From Ectopseudomonas oleovorans (lineage in GTDB: Bacteria; Pseudomonadota; Gammaproteobacteria; Pseudomonadales; Pseudomonadaceae), in the NCBI RefSeq assembly GCF_003052605.1, contig NZ_QASO01000040.1, forward strand, positions 1 to 64,000: a stretch of 64,000 nucleotides of DNA. The letters run 5' to 3'. How positions within the stretch are numbered: the first letter of the stretch is position 1; each line of letters opens with the position of its first letter. Shown piece after piece: positions 8,194 through 18,436 of the stretch. The translations under genes were made by a program, and so were the position numbers. The notes beneath the pieces were generated by a model. That model had not been told where the DNA came from. It saw only the letters and a program-made list of their open reading frames with translations, and ran no database searches.

Positions 8194-9318
8194 TCATGCG
8201 TGCCTCTCCGCGAGGATCACATCGGCAGCCTTCTTCGGCATCGAATACAGGTCGGCGCTGTCGGCATAGGCCAGGCCGTTGCGCCCCCAGAATGCACGGC
8301 GCTCGGGATCAGCCAGCATATCGGCGAGCATGCGGTTGAGCTGTTCCTGTTCGAAGGGGCTGGGCACGACCCGGCCGCAATCAGCATCAGCGATGTAATG
8401 GGCGTAGCCGCAGACATCGGTTACCAGCACCGGCAGGCCGGAAACCAGTGCTTCGAGCAGCACGGTGCCGGTGTTCTCGTTGTAAGCCGGGTGGATCAAC
8501 AGATCGGCCCCCAGCAGAAAGCGCGGAATGTCGCTGCGTCCCTTGAGAATCTGCACCTGATCGGACAGCCCCAGCGCCTTTATCTGCAACAGAAAGGGCT
8601 TGGGATCGTCCTGGCCGATGGCGATCAGCCGGGTGCGCTTGCGCAGCTCGCGCGGCAACGCGGCCAGCGCCTTGAGACTGCGATCCAGGCCCTTGGTCTT
8701 GAAGCCGGAGCCAATCTGCACCAGCAGCAGGTCATCGTCGGCCAGCTTGAACTCGCGACGAAACTCGGCGCGAATCTCGCCAGCATTGGCCGGCGCGCGG
8801 CGATCCTGGGCGATGCCCGGCGGCAGCAGGTGGAAGCGATGCAGCGGGGTCTTGTAGTGTTTGACGAACAGCGGCTGCTGCACCTCGGAGATCATCAGAA
8901 TCTCGGTCTTGGACTCCGGCGCGAATACCGCGCGCTCGTAATCGGCGAAGTGCTTGTAGCGGCCCCAGCGGCGGTAGATCGGGTTGCGCAGGGTCTGCGC
9001 CTTGTCCTCGAAGCAGCCATCGGCAGCGTAATAAACATCCAGCCCCGGCATCTTGTTGAAACCGATCACCCGGTCGACCGGATCGCGCTTCAGGTCAGCC
9101 TGCAACCAGGCACTGAATTTTTCGTTGCGGCGATGGTTGAACAGCGCGCGTACCGGCGCTACGCGCACATCGAAGCCGCCGGGGTTATCCCCTTCCCAGA
9201 TCGGTGTATAGACGCGAATGGCGTGGCCACGCGCCTGGCATTCCAGGGCGATGCGCATGAAGTCGCGCTGCAACCCGCCGAACGGGAAGTATTTGTAGAG
9301 AACGAAGGCCAGTTGCAT
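8194..9318 (-). CDS. waaG: LPS core glycosyltransferase WaaG
   Basis: A 374-residue GT4 enzyme. The N-terminus LYKYFPFGGLQRDFMRIA is the signature WaaG opening with the GGLQRD acceptor/donor loop. The C-terminal Rossmann domain holds VQIGSGFKTKGLDR, RLIAIGQDDPKPF and HPAYNENTGTVLLEALVSG, with the conserved E-x7-E donor-binding region. WaaG adds the first outer-core hexose to inner-core heptose II at the cytoplasmic face; in Pseudomonas that residue is galactosamine rather than glucose. ATG at 9318 follows AAGGAG, a strong ribosome site. It starts 9 bases after the waaC stop. Confidence 0.93.
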   Translation of the reverse strand: MQLAFVLYKYFPFGGLQRDFMRIALECQARGHAIRVYTPIWEGDNPGGFDVRVAPVRALFNHRRNEKFSAWLQADLKRDPVDRVIGFNKMPGLDVYYAADGCFEDKAQTLRNPIYRRWGRYKHFADYERAVFAPESKTEILMISEVQQPLFVKHYKTPLHRFHLLPPGIAQDRRAPANAGEIRAEFRREFKLADDDLLLVQIGSGFKTKGLDRSLKALAALPRELRKRTRLIAIGQDDPKPFLLQIKALGLSDQVQILKGRSDIPRFLLGADLLIHPAYNENTGTVLLEALVSGLPVLVTDVCGYAHYIADADCGRVVPSPFEQEQLNRMLADMLADPERRAFWGRNGLAYADSADLYSMPKKAADVILAERHA

Positions 9319-9327
9319 AGCCGCTCC

Positions 9328-10332
9328 TTATAGGGTGCCAGGAGGCGCGAGCAGCAGCGCCTCCAGTTCCAGGCCGACGCGCTCGGCGCCGAGACCATCG
9401 AAGCAGGGCTTGTCACGGTCACCGCTGCCGGCGTTCGGGCCGCTGGCGCACAAGTGAATCTGGCTACGGCCATAGGCGCCCACCTTGCCGGGCAAGGTCG
9501 GGCCGTAGAGGGAAATGTTCGGCACATCCAGCGCAGCAGCCAGATGGCCGAGCCCGGTGTCGACGGAGACGCAGGCGCTAGCGCCAGCGATAACCTTGGC
9601 CACACCAGCCAGATTCAGCTTCGGCAGCACGGCGGCATGTGTCAGACCAGCAGCGATGCGTTCGGCACGCGCCTTCTCCGTCTCGTTACCCCAGGGCAGG
9701 CGCACGGCCCAGCCCAGCTCGTCCATGCGTTCGGCCAGCGCACGCCAATCAGCTTCGGGCCAGTGCTTGCTGGCCCAGGTGGTGCCATGCAGGAACACCA
9801 AGTACGGCTGCGCGGCGGCATCCATCATCGCCGTACGGTTGAGGCCGTAGTCACCCGTGCCGGACGGCAGCGTGTAACCGAGCGCCTTGGCGAACAGCTG
9901 GCGCACCCGTTCCAGGGCATGTTGATCCTTGGGTACCGCATAGCGGCGATCATAGAAGCGACTGGCCAGCGGCTCACGCGCCGAGTCGCGATCCAGCCCC
10001 GCGACCGGTGCCGACACATAACGGGTCAGCCAGGCGCTCTTGAGCAGGCCCTGGGCATCGATCACCAGGTCATAGCGGGTTTCCCGCAGACGCCGCTTGA
10101 AGCGTGCCCATTCGCCGCTACGCCAGGTGCGCAGCGGATGCTTGCGCCAGCGGCGAATGGCCACCGGGATCACCTGGGACACGGCTGGATGCCAGGCGGG
10201 AATCTCGGCAAAGCCTTCTTCCACCACCCAATCGAAGCGAATACCGGGAATGGCGCGCGCGGCATCAGTCAACGCCGGCAGGGTGTGCACCACGTCGCCC
10301 AGCGACGAGGTCTTGATGATCAGCACCCGCAA
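9328..10332 (-). CDS. waaC: LPS heptosyltransferase I WaaC
   Basis: A 334-residue GT9 enzyme that adds the first L-glycero-D-manno-heptose to Kdo. VLIIKTSSLGDVVHTLPAL at the N-terminus is the Kdo-binding loop signature, and the C-terminal half has VFLHGTTWASKHWPEADW and SVDTGLGHLAAALDVPNIS, the ADP-heptose site. The start is TTG at 10332, one base after the waaF stop codon (TGATTTG), so translation is probably coupled to waaF. Lengths match the family. Confidence 0.93.
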   Translation of the reverse strand: MRVLIIKTSSLGDVVHTLPALTDAARAIPGIRFDWVVEEGFAEIPAWHPAVSQVIPVAIRRWRKHPLRTWRSGEWARFKRRLRETRYDLVIDAQGLLKSAWLTRYVSAPVAGLDRDSAREPLASRFYDRRYAVPKDQHALERVRQLFAKALGYTLPSGTGDYGLNRTAMMDAAAQPYLVFLHGTTWASKHWPEADWRALAERMDELGWAVRLPWGNETEKARAERIAAGLTHAAVLPKLNLAGVAKVIAGASACVSVDTGLGHLAAALDVPNISLYGPTLPGKVGAYGRSQIHLCASGPNAGSGDRDKPCFDGLGAERVGLELEALLLAPPGTL

Positions 10333-10333
10333 A

Positions 10334-11377
10334 TCAGTCGCCCTCGACCAAGGTCAGGGCATCACCAACCAGACGCTCCAGCGCCTCGATCACCGGCCGC
10401 GGCTTGAGTTCGCGCAGGCAGTTGTAGTGACCGAAGCGGCAGGTACGCTCGAAGCAGGGGCTGCACTCCAGCCCCAGACGCACGATCTCGACACGATCAG
10501 CCAGCGGCGGCGTGAAACCCGGCGAGGTGGAACCGTAGACCGCCACCAGCGGGCGGTTCAGCGCCGCTGCCACGTGCATCAGCCCGGAATCATTGGACAC
10601 CACGGCCGTGGCCGCCGACATCAGGTCGATGGCCTCGGCCAGGCTGGTCTGCCCGGACAGGTTGCTGACTTCCTCACGCAGCCCCGGAATCAGGCGCATG
10701 CGAATGTCTTCACCGCCGGCATGGTCGTTCTTCGAGCCAAACAGCCAGACCTGCCAACCCTCGCGGATCTTGATCTCGGCGACCTTGGCGTAATGCTCGG
10801 CCGGCCAGCGCTTGGCCTCACCGAACTCCGCACCTGGGCATAGCGCCAGTACCGGACGATCCAGCTGCAGACCGAACTTGGCCAGGGCAGCTTCACGGCT
10901 GGACTCGTCGATCTGCAAACGCGGCTGTGGATAAGGTTTCGGCAACGCAGCGCCGGGCTCATAGGCCAGCGCCATGAAGCGCTCGATCATCAACGGATAG
11001 CGGTCTTTATCCAGCGTGCGGATATCGTTGAGCAGGCCATAACGCATCTCGCCCTTCCAGCCGGTGCGCTTGGGGATGCCGGCGAACCAGGGCACCAAGG
11101 CGGACTTGAGCGAGTTGGGCAGCAGGATCGCCTGGTCGTACTGGCCGGCCAGCGACTTGCCGATACGCCGGCGCGTGGCCAGGTCGAGCACGCCATGGCC
11201 CAGCGGCAGGCTCAGCGCGGCGCGCACCTCGGGCATACGCTCGAGGATCGGCCGGCTCCAGTCCGGCGCCAGCACGTCGATCTCGCACTCGGGATGGCGC
11301 TGTTTCAGGCACTGGAACAGCGTCTGCGCCATCACCATGTCGCCTACCCAGCTTGGCCCAACGATCAGTATCTTCAT
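10334..11377 (-). CDS. waaF: LPS heptosyltransferase II WaaF
   Basis: A 347-residue GT9 enzyme that adds the second inner-core heptose. ILIVGPSWVGDMVMAQTLF opens the acceptor domain, PGAEFGEAKRWPAEHYA and VSNDSGLMHVAAALNRPLVAVYGSTSP form the donor domain, and SPCFERTCRFGHYNCL near the C-terminus is the Cys-rich segment typical of WaaF. It is the first gene of the tightly packed core operon, so a promoter should lie in 11378-11579 or further upstream before ilvE. Confidence 0.93.
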   Translation of the reverse strand: MKILIVGPSWVGDMVMAQTLFQCLKQRHPECEIDVLAPDWSRPILERMPEVRAALSLPLGHGVLDLATRRRIGKSLAGQYDQAILLPNSLKSALVPWFAGIPKRTGWKGEMRYGLLNDIRTLDKDRYPLMIERFMALAYEPGAALPKPYPQPRLQIDESSREAALAKFGLQLDRPVLALCPGAEFGEAKRWPAEHYAKVAEIKIREGWQVWLFGSKNDHAGGEDIRMRLIPGLREEVSNLSGQTSLAEAIDLMSAATAVVSNDSGLMHVAAALNRPLVAVYGSTSPGFTPPLADRVEIVRLGLECSPCFERTCRFGHYNCLRELKPRPVIEALERLVGDALTLVEGD

Positions 11378-11424
11378 ATCTTTTCCAGAAACGACCGGGG
11401 AGGCTCAGAGCCCGCCTGCAATCA

Positions 11425-11560
11425 GCTGCGCGTCGGTCATGCGTCGTTGCAAAGGGCCTCGGGCGTTCATTTACCGCAGTAAACTCACGCCCTCGCCCCT
11501 GTTGCGCCTAGCCTGACTCTAGCTCGCAAGATTACCGGCGGACTCTTGAGGCCTCCCCGT
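11425..11560. repeat. Structured intergenic repeat between ilvE and waaF
   Basis: The 202-base gap holds nested imperfect inverted repeats. The clearest hairpin is 11461-11492, GGGCGT..TTTAC-CGCA-GTAAA..ACGCCC, and the flanks GCGTCGTTGCAAAGGG and CCCCTGTTGCGCC also pair partly. No open reading frame of note is present. It resembles long dispersed intergenic repeats of the P. mendocina group, a match from memory that needs a genome search. It may also end or attenuate transcription coming from ilvE. Confidence 0.45.
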
Positions 11561-11579
11561 CGAGCCTTCGAGCAATCGC

Positions 11580-12503
11580 TTACTTGACCAGCGTACGCCA
11601 TTCGGCGTGGCCACTGGTCTTGCCGGTGACCAGGTCGAAGTAGGCTTTCTGCAGCTTCTCGGTGACCGGACCACGGCGGCCGGCGCCGATCTTGCGGCCG
11701 TCGACTTCGCGAATCGGCGTGACTTCAGCGGCAGTACCGGTGAAGAACGCCTCGTCGGCGATGTACACCTCATCGCGAGTAATGCGCTTCTCGACCACCT
11801 TGATGCCATGCTCTTCAGCCAGGGTCAGGATGGTGCTGCGGGTGATGCCGTTGAGGCAGGAGGTCACTTCCGGGGTGTACACCACGCCGTCCTTGACCAG
11901 GAAGATGTTCTCGCCCGAACCTTCGGCCACGTAGCCTTCCGGATCCAGCAGCATTGCTTCGTCGGCACCGCCAGAGATGGCTTCCTGCAGGGCCAGCATC
12001 GAGTTGATGTAGTTGCCGTTGGCCTTGGCACGGGTCATCGCGATGTTGACGTGGTGACGGGTGTAGGAGCTGGTACGCACCTTGATGCCTGCTTCCAGCG
12101 CCTCTTCGCCCATGTAGGCGCCCCAGTGCCAGGCGGCGACGATCACGTGCACCTTCAGGCCAGCGGCGCGCAGCCCCATGCCTTCGCTGCCGAAGAACAC
12201 CATCGGGCGCAGGTAGGCGCTTTCCAGGCCGTTCTCGCGCACAGCGGCACGCTGCGCTTCGTTGATCTCTTCCTTGGTGAAAGGAATCTGCATGTTGAAG
12301 ATATGCGCGGAGTCGAACAGACGGTCGGTGTGCGCCTGCAGGCGGAAGATCGCGGTGCCGTCCGGGGTGTTGTAGGCACGCACACCCTCAAACACGCCCA
12401 TGCCGTAGTGCAGGGTATGGGTCAGCACATGGGTGTTGGCTTCGCGCCACGGCACCAGTTTGCCGTCGTACCAGATCACGCCATCACGGTCGGACATCGA
12501 CAT
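11580..12503 (-). CDS. ilvE: Branched-chain amino acid aminotransferase IlvE
   Basis: A 307-residue fold-type IV PLP enzyme that transaminates the 2-keto acids of valine, leucine and isoleucine with glutamate. LHYGMGVFEGVRAY near residues 31-44 and the catalytic Lys160 in TRAKANGNYINS match the BCAT family; EGSGENIFLVKDG and LNGITRSTILTLAEE form the phosphate-binding part. ATG at 12503 follows GAGGAG. Length agrees with other bacterial IlvE proteins. It is separated from waaF by a 202-base repeat region and from glnE by 63 bases. Confidence 0.95.
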   Translation of the reverse strand: MSMSDRDGVIWYDGKLVPWREANTHVLTHTLHYGMGVFEGVRAYNTPDGTAIFRLQAHTDRLFDSAHIFNMQIPFTKEEINEAQRAAVRENGLESAYLRPMVFFGSEGMGLRAAGLKVHVIVAAWHWGAYMGEEALEAGIKVRTSSYTRHHVNIAMTRAKANGNYINSMLALQEAISGGADEAMLLDPEGYVAEGSGENIFLVKDGVVYTPEVTSCLNGITRSTILTLAEEHGIKVVEKRITRDEVYIADEAFFTGTAAEVTPIREVDGRKIGAGRRGPVTEKLQKAYFDLVTGKTSGHAEWRTLVK

Positions 12504-12566
12504 CTTGCCTGCTCCTCAAATTCGCTTCACGGTTCGCACAATAAGATGGGGCCGCAGCCCCGTCAT

Positions 12567-15509
12567 TCAACTCAATCCCAGTTCGCGCCACAGGCGCATC
12601 ACAGCGCGGCGCTCATCCTGGAACTGATCCCCCGGCACCACTCCAGGCTGCTTCTGCAGCGCCTGGCGATGGGCCGCCGAGCGGTAATTTTTGTAGACCT
12701 CACGCAGCAACGCGGCATCCTCGGCGCCCATCAGACCGACCCGCTCCAGACCTTCCAGAATGCGGATGTTATCGGTGAACTCGAGTAGCTCCGGGTGTTG
12801 CCACGACCAAGCCAGAGCGGCGTATTGCACCATAAATTCGATATCGACGATACCACCGGCGTCCTGCTTCAGATCGAAGGAGGACGTGGCCTCGAAGGCA
12901 TTCGGCGCCGTTCCGGCCGCGGTATTTTTGTTGCCAAGGTTGTCACGCATCTTCGCCCGCATCTCGCTGACCTCGACGCGCAGCGCCTCGATATCGCGCT
13001 GACGACCGAGCACCTCGGCGCGCACGCGAGCGAATTCGCCGGCCAAACGCGAACATCCCACCAGCACCCGCGCGCGCACCAGCGCCTGATGCTCCCAGGT
13101 CCAGGCCTCGTTCTCCTGATAGCGCTGGAAGGCACCGAGCGAGCTGACCAGAAGCCCGGCTGCGCCCGATGGTCGCAGACGCATATCCACTTCATACAGG
13201 GCGCCGGAGGTGGTCTGAGTGGTCAGCAAATGGATGATGCGTTGGCCCAACCGGGTGAAGAACTGCGCGCCGTCGATGGGCTTGGCGCCGTCGGTCTCGG
13301 CCTGCGGGTCGCCATCATGAATGAACACCAGGTCCAGATCCGAGCCGTGGCCGAATTCCAGGCCACCGACCTTACCGTAGCCGACGATGATGAAGTCCGG
13401 GTCGCACGGTGTGCCGTCTGCACGGAACGGCCGACCATGACGCTGCACCGTATGCTGCCAGGCCAGCGCCAGCACCTGATCGAGAATCGCCTCGGCCAGC
13501 CAGGTGAGGTAATCCGACACTTTCATCAAGGGCAGCGTACCGGCGATCTCCGAGGCGGCCACGCGTAAGCTGTGGGCCAGCTTGAAATGACGCAGCGCCT
13601 CCATCTGCTGCTCCAGATCCTCCTCGGGAATGCGCACCAGTCGCTCACGCAACTCGGCCGCCAGTTCCGGTGCCAGCGGCGGCGAATACAACCGACCTTC
13701 ATTGAGCAACTCATCGAGCAGCAACGGGTAGCGGGCTATCTGCTCGGCAATCCAGGGACTGGCGGCGCAGAGCGTGATCAGTCGCTCCAGCGCCCCTGGG
13801 TTTTCAGTCAGAAGCACCAGGTAGGCCGAGCGCCGGGCGACCTTCTCTACCAACGGCAGCACCCGTTCCAGCACCAGATCCGGCTGGTCGTGCTCGACGG
13901 TCTGCGCCAGCAAGCGCGGAATAAAGGCATCCAGACGCTCGCGCCCGAGCCGCTGCATGGCACGCACCTGCGGCCCGTTGCGCAGATCGACGAGACGCCG
14001 ATTGGCCGTGACGGCCTCGACAAAGCCGGCCTCCTGCAACTGCAGCTGGGCAGCCTCATCATCCAGTGCGCCTTGCCATAAAGGCAGCCACTCGGCGCCG
14101 ACTGCGGTTTCGCCGGCCTGCGCCTCATCCTCATCGGGATCGGCGATCACTTGCTGGAAGTGCCATTCGATGCGACCACGCCAGTGCATCAGGCGCTCAT
14201 GGAAGCTCGACCAGTCGGCAAAGCCCATGATCGCCGCCACCCGCGCCTGATCCTGCGCATCGGCCGGCAGCATCTGCGTCTGCCGGTCACCGATGCCTTG
14301 CAGGGCATGCTCGGTATAACGCAGAAACTCATAACCTTCCTTCATCTCCGCAACCACCGCCGGCGGCAGGTAGCCTTGCCCTTCCAGCGTGGTCAACACC
14401 TTGAGCAGCGGCCGCTGCTGCAGACTGAGGTCACGTCCGCCATGGATCAGCTGGAAGGCCTGGGCGATGAACTCGATCTCGCGAATACCCCCCGCGCCGA
14501 GCTTGATGTTTTCGCTCATGCCCTTGCGCCGCACCTCCTGCTGGATCAGCAGCTTCATCGCACGCAGCGCTTCGATGGCGGAGAAATCCAGATAACGGCG
14601 ATAAACGAAGGGCCGCAGCATCTCCAGCAACTCGGCACCGGCGGCCTGGTCACCGCCGACCACGCGCGCCTTGATCATGGCGTAGCGCTCCCAGTCACGC
14701 CCCTGATCCTGGTAGTACTGCTCCAGCGCATTGAAGCTGAACACCAGCGCACCGCTGGAACCATAGGGGCGCAGGCGCATGTCGGTGCGGAACACGAAGC
14801 CGTCGACGGTGATCGCATCCAGTGCCTTGATCAGCTTCTGCCCCAGACGAATGAAGAACTCCTGATTATCCAGCGGACGCTTAACACCCTCGGTCTCGCC
14901 ACCTTCGGGATAGCCGAAGATCAGGTCGATGTCCGAAGACAGGTTGAGCTCGTGCGCACCGAGCTTGCCCATGCCGAGGATCACCATATGCTGCGGCTGG
15001 CCGCTGCGCCGGCCCACCGGCGTACCGAACTGCGCGCAATGGCGTGGGTACAACCAGTGATAGGCCAGATCGATGCAGGCATCGGCGAGATCGGACAGAT
15101 CGCGACAGGTTTCACCGAGCGCCGCCTGGCGGCTGAAGTCGCGCCAGATAATGCGCAGTTGCTGGCGATTGCGAAAACGCCGCAGGCAGCGCCCCAGGGC
15201 ATCCTCATCGGCACACTCAGCCAACTGCGCCTCCAGTTGCTGGCGCAGCTCGCCCGATGCCAGGCTGCGCTCCAGCTCACCGGACTCCGCCAGCGCGACG
15301 AACATCTGTGGATCACGCTGAGCCTGCTCAGCGACGAAATCGCTCAGCGCCGACACCTGCCGCCAGGCATTGCGGCGTTCTTGCGGCCAGGCCGCAACTC
15401 GCTCGACCAGCCCATCATGCTCGGCCAGCACCGCCTGCAATGACTGTTCGGCGCGCTCGGCAAGGGCGCTCAGGGAAGGGGGCAACTCGACCAACAACGG
15501 CAGGCTCAT
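12567..15509 (-). CDS. glnE: Bifunctional glutamine synthetase adenylyltransferase/deadenylase GlnE
   Basis: A 980-residue cytoplasmic enzyme that adenylylates and deadenylylates glutamine synthetase in response to PII and glutamine. Both nucleotidyltransferase domains are intact: LNLSSDIDLIFGYPEGGE near residue 190 is the N-terminal deadenylylase site, and FGHGSDLDLVFIHDGDP near residue 720 is the C-terminal adenylylase site. Helical linker and HD-like regions fill the rest, and the length is normal. ATG at 15509 follows AGGA. It diverges from aceE across a 270-base region that holds two operator-like palindromes. Confidence 0.95.
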   Translation of the reverse strand: MSLPLLVELPPSLSALAERAEQSLQAVLAEHDGLVERVAAWPQERRNAWRQVSALSDFVAEQAQRDPQMFVALAESGELERSLASGELRQQLEAQLAECADEDALGRCLRRFRNRQQLRIIWRDFSRQAALGETCRDLSDLADACIDLAYHWLYPRHCAQFGTPVGRRSGQPQHMVILGMGKLGAHELNLSSDIDLIFGYPEGGETEGVKRPLDNQEFFIRLGQKLIKALDAITVDGFVFRTDMRLRPYGSSGALVFSFNALEQYYQDQGRDWERYAMIKARVVGGDQAAGAELLEMLRPFVYRRYLDFSAIEALRAMKLLIQQEVRRKGMSENIKLGAGGIREIEFIAQAFQLIHGGRDLSLQQRPLLKVLTTLEGQGYLPPAVVAEMKEGYEFLRYTEHALQGIGDRQTQMLPADAQDQARVAAIMGFADWSSFHERLMHWRGRIEWHFQQVIADPDEDEAQAGETAVGAEWLPLWQGALDDEAAQLQLQEAGFVEAVTANRRLVDLRNGPQVRAMQRLGRERLDAFIPRLLAQTVEHDQPDLVLERVLPLVEKVARRSAYLVLLTENPGALERLITLCAASPWIAEQIARYPLLLDELLNEGRLYSPPLAPELAAELRERLVRIPEEDLEQQMEALRHFKLAHSLRVAASEIAGTLPLMKVSDYLTWLAEAILDQVLALAWQHTVQRHGRPFRADGTPCDPDFIIVGYGKVGGLEFGHGSDLDLVFIHDGDPQAETDGAKPIDGAQFFTRLGQRIIHLLTTQTTSGALYEVDMRLRPSGAAGLLVSSLGAFQRYQENEAWTWEHQALVRARVLVGCSRLAGEFARVRAEVLGRQRDIEALRVEVSEMRAKMRDNLGNKNTAAGTAPNAFEATSSFDLKQDAGGIVDIEFMVQYAALAWSWQHPELLEFTDNIRILEGLERVGLMGAEDAALLREVYKNYRSAAHRQALQKQPGVVPGDQFQDERRAVMRLWRELGLS

Positions 15510-15599
15510 GGTCTATCCTTTTGGCGGGCTGCCAGACATACGGCGCAGACCCCCAAACCCCTGAGGTAGTGGGCGCGCGCGGCCGGCAACACCGCGAAC

Positions 15600-15614
15600 T
15601 GTAGTTTTACTACG
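15600..15614. promoter_or_regulatory. Operator-like palindrome 1, glnE/aceE intergenic region
   Basis: TGTAGTTTTACTACG, a 6-3-6 inverted repeat (one end base mismatched). It is the reverse-orientation copy of the second site 53 bases downstream. The TGTA(A/G)T-N3-A(T/C)TACA pattern resembles the published HexR operator of gamma-proteobacteria, a sugar-phosphate-responsive repressor or activator of central carbon genes. The assignment to HexR is inference. Confidence 0.5.
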
Positions 15615-15652
15615 GAAGAAATGTATCCAGAGGGCTGAATCCGCCGTCGAAA

Positions 15653-15667
15653 TGTAGTAAAACTACA
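15653..15667. promoter_or_regulatory. Operator-like palindrome 2, glnE/aceE intergenic region
   Basis: TGTAGTAAAACTACA is a perfect 6-3-6 palindrome. Its centre is 53 bases from site 1, about five helical turns, so a protein could hold both sites on one DNA face. It ends 112 bases before the aceE start, a normal distance for control of aceE or of the divergent glnE. Confidence 0.55.
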
Positions 15668-15779
15668 CGCGGCCGGTCCTACCCCCGGTAAATCCAAGAA
15701 CTTCAACTCGCCCGCCCACAAAGCCGGCGAGACCCAACTGGCCTCCGATTCTGGAAGCCTTTCCGCCCTGGAGCAAGCC

Positions 15780-18425
<2,646 letters not shown>

Positions 18426-18436
18426 GGAGCGTAGCG

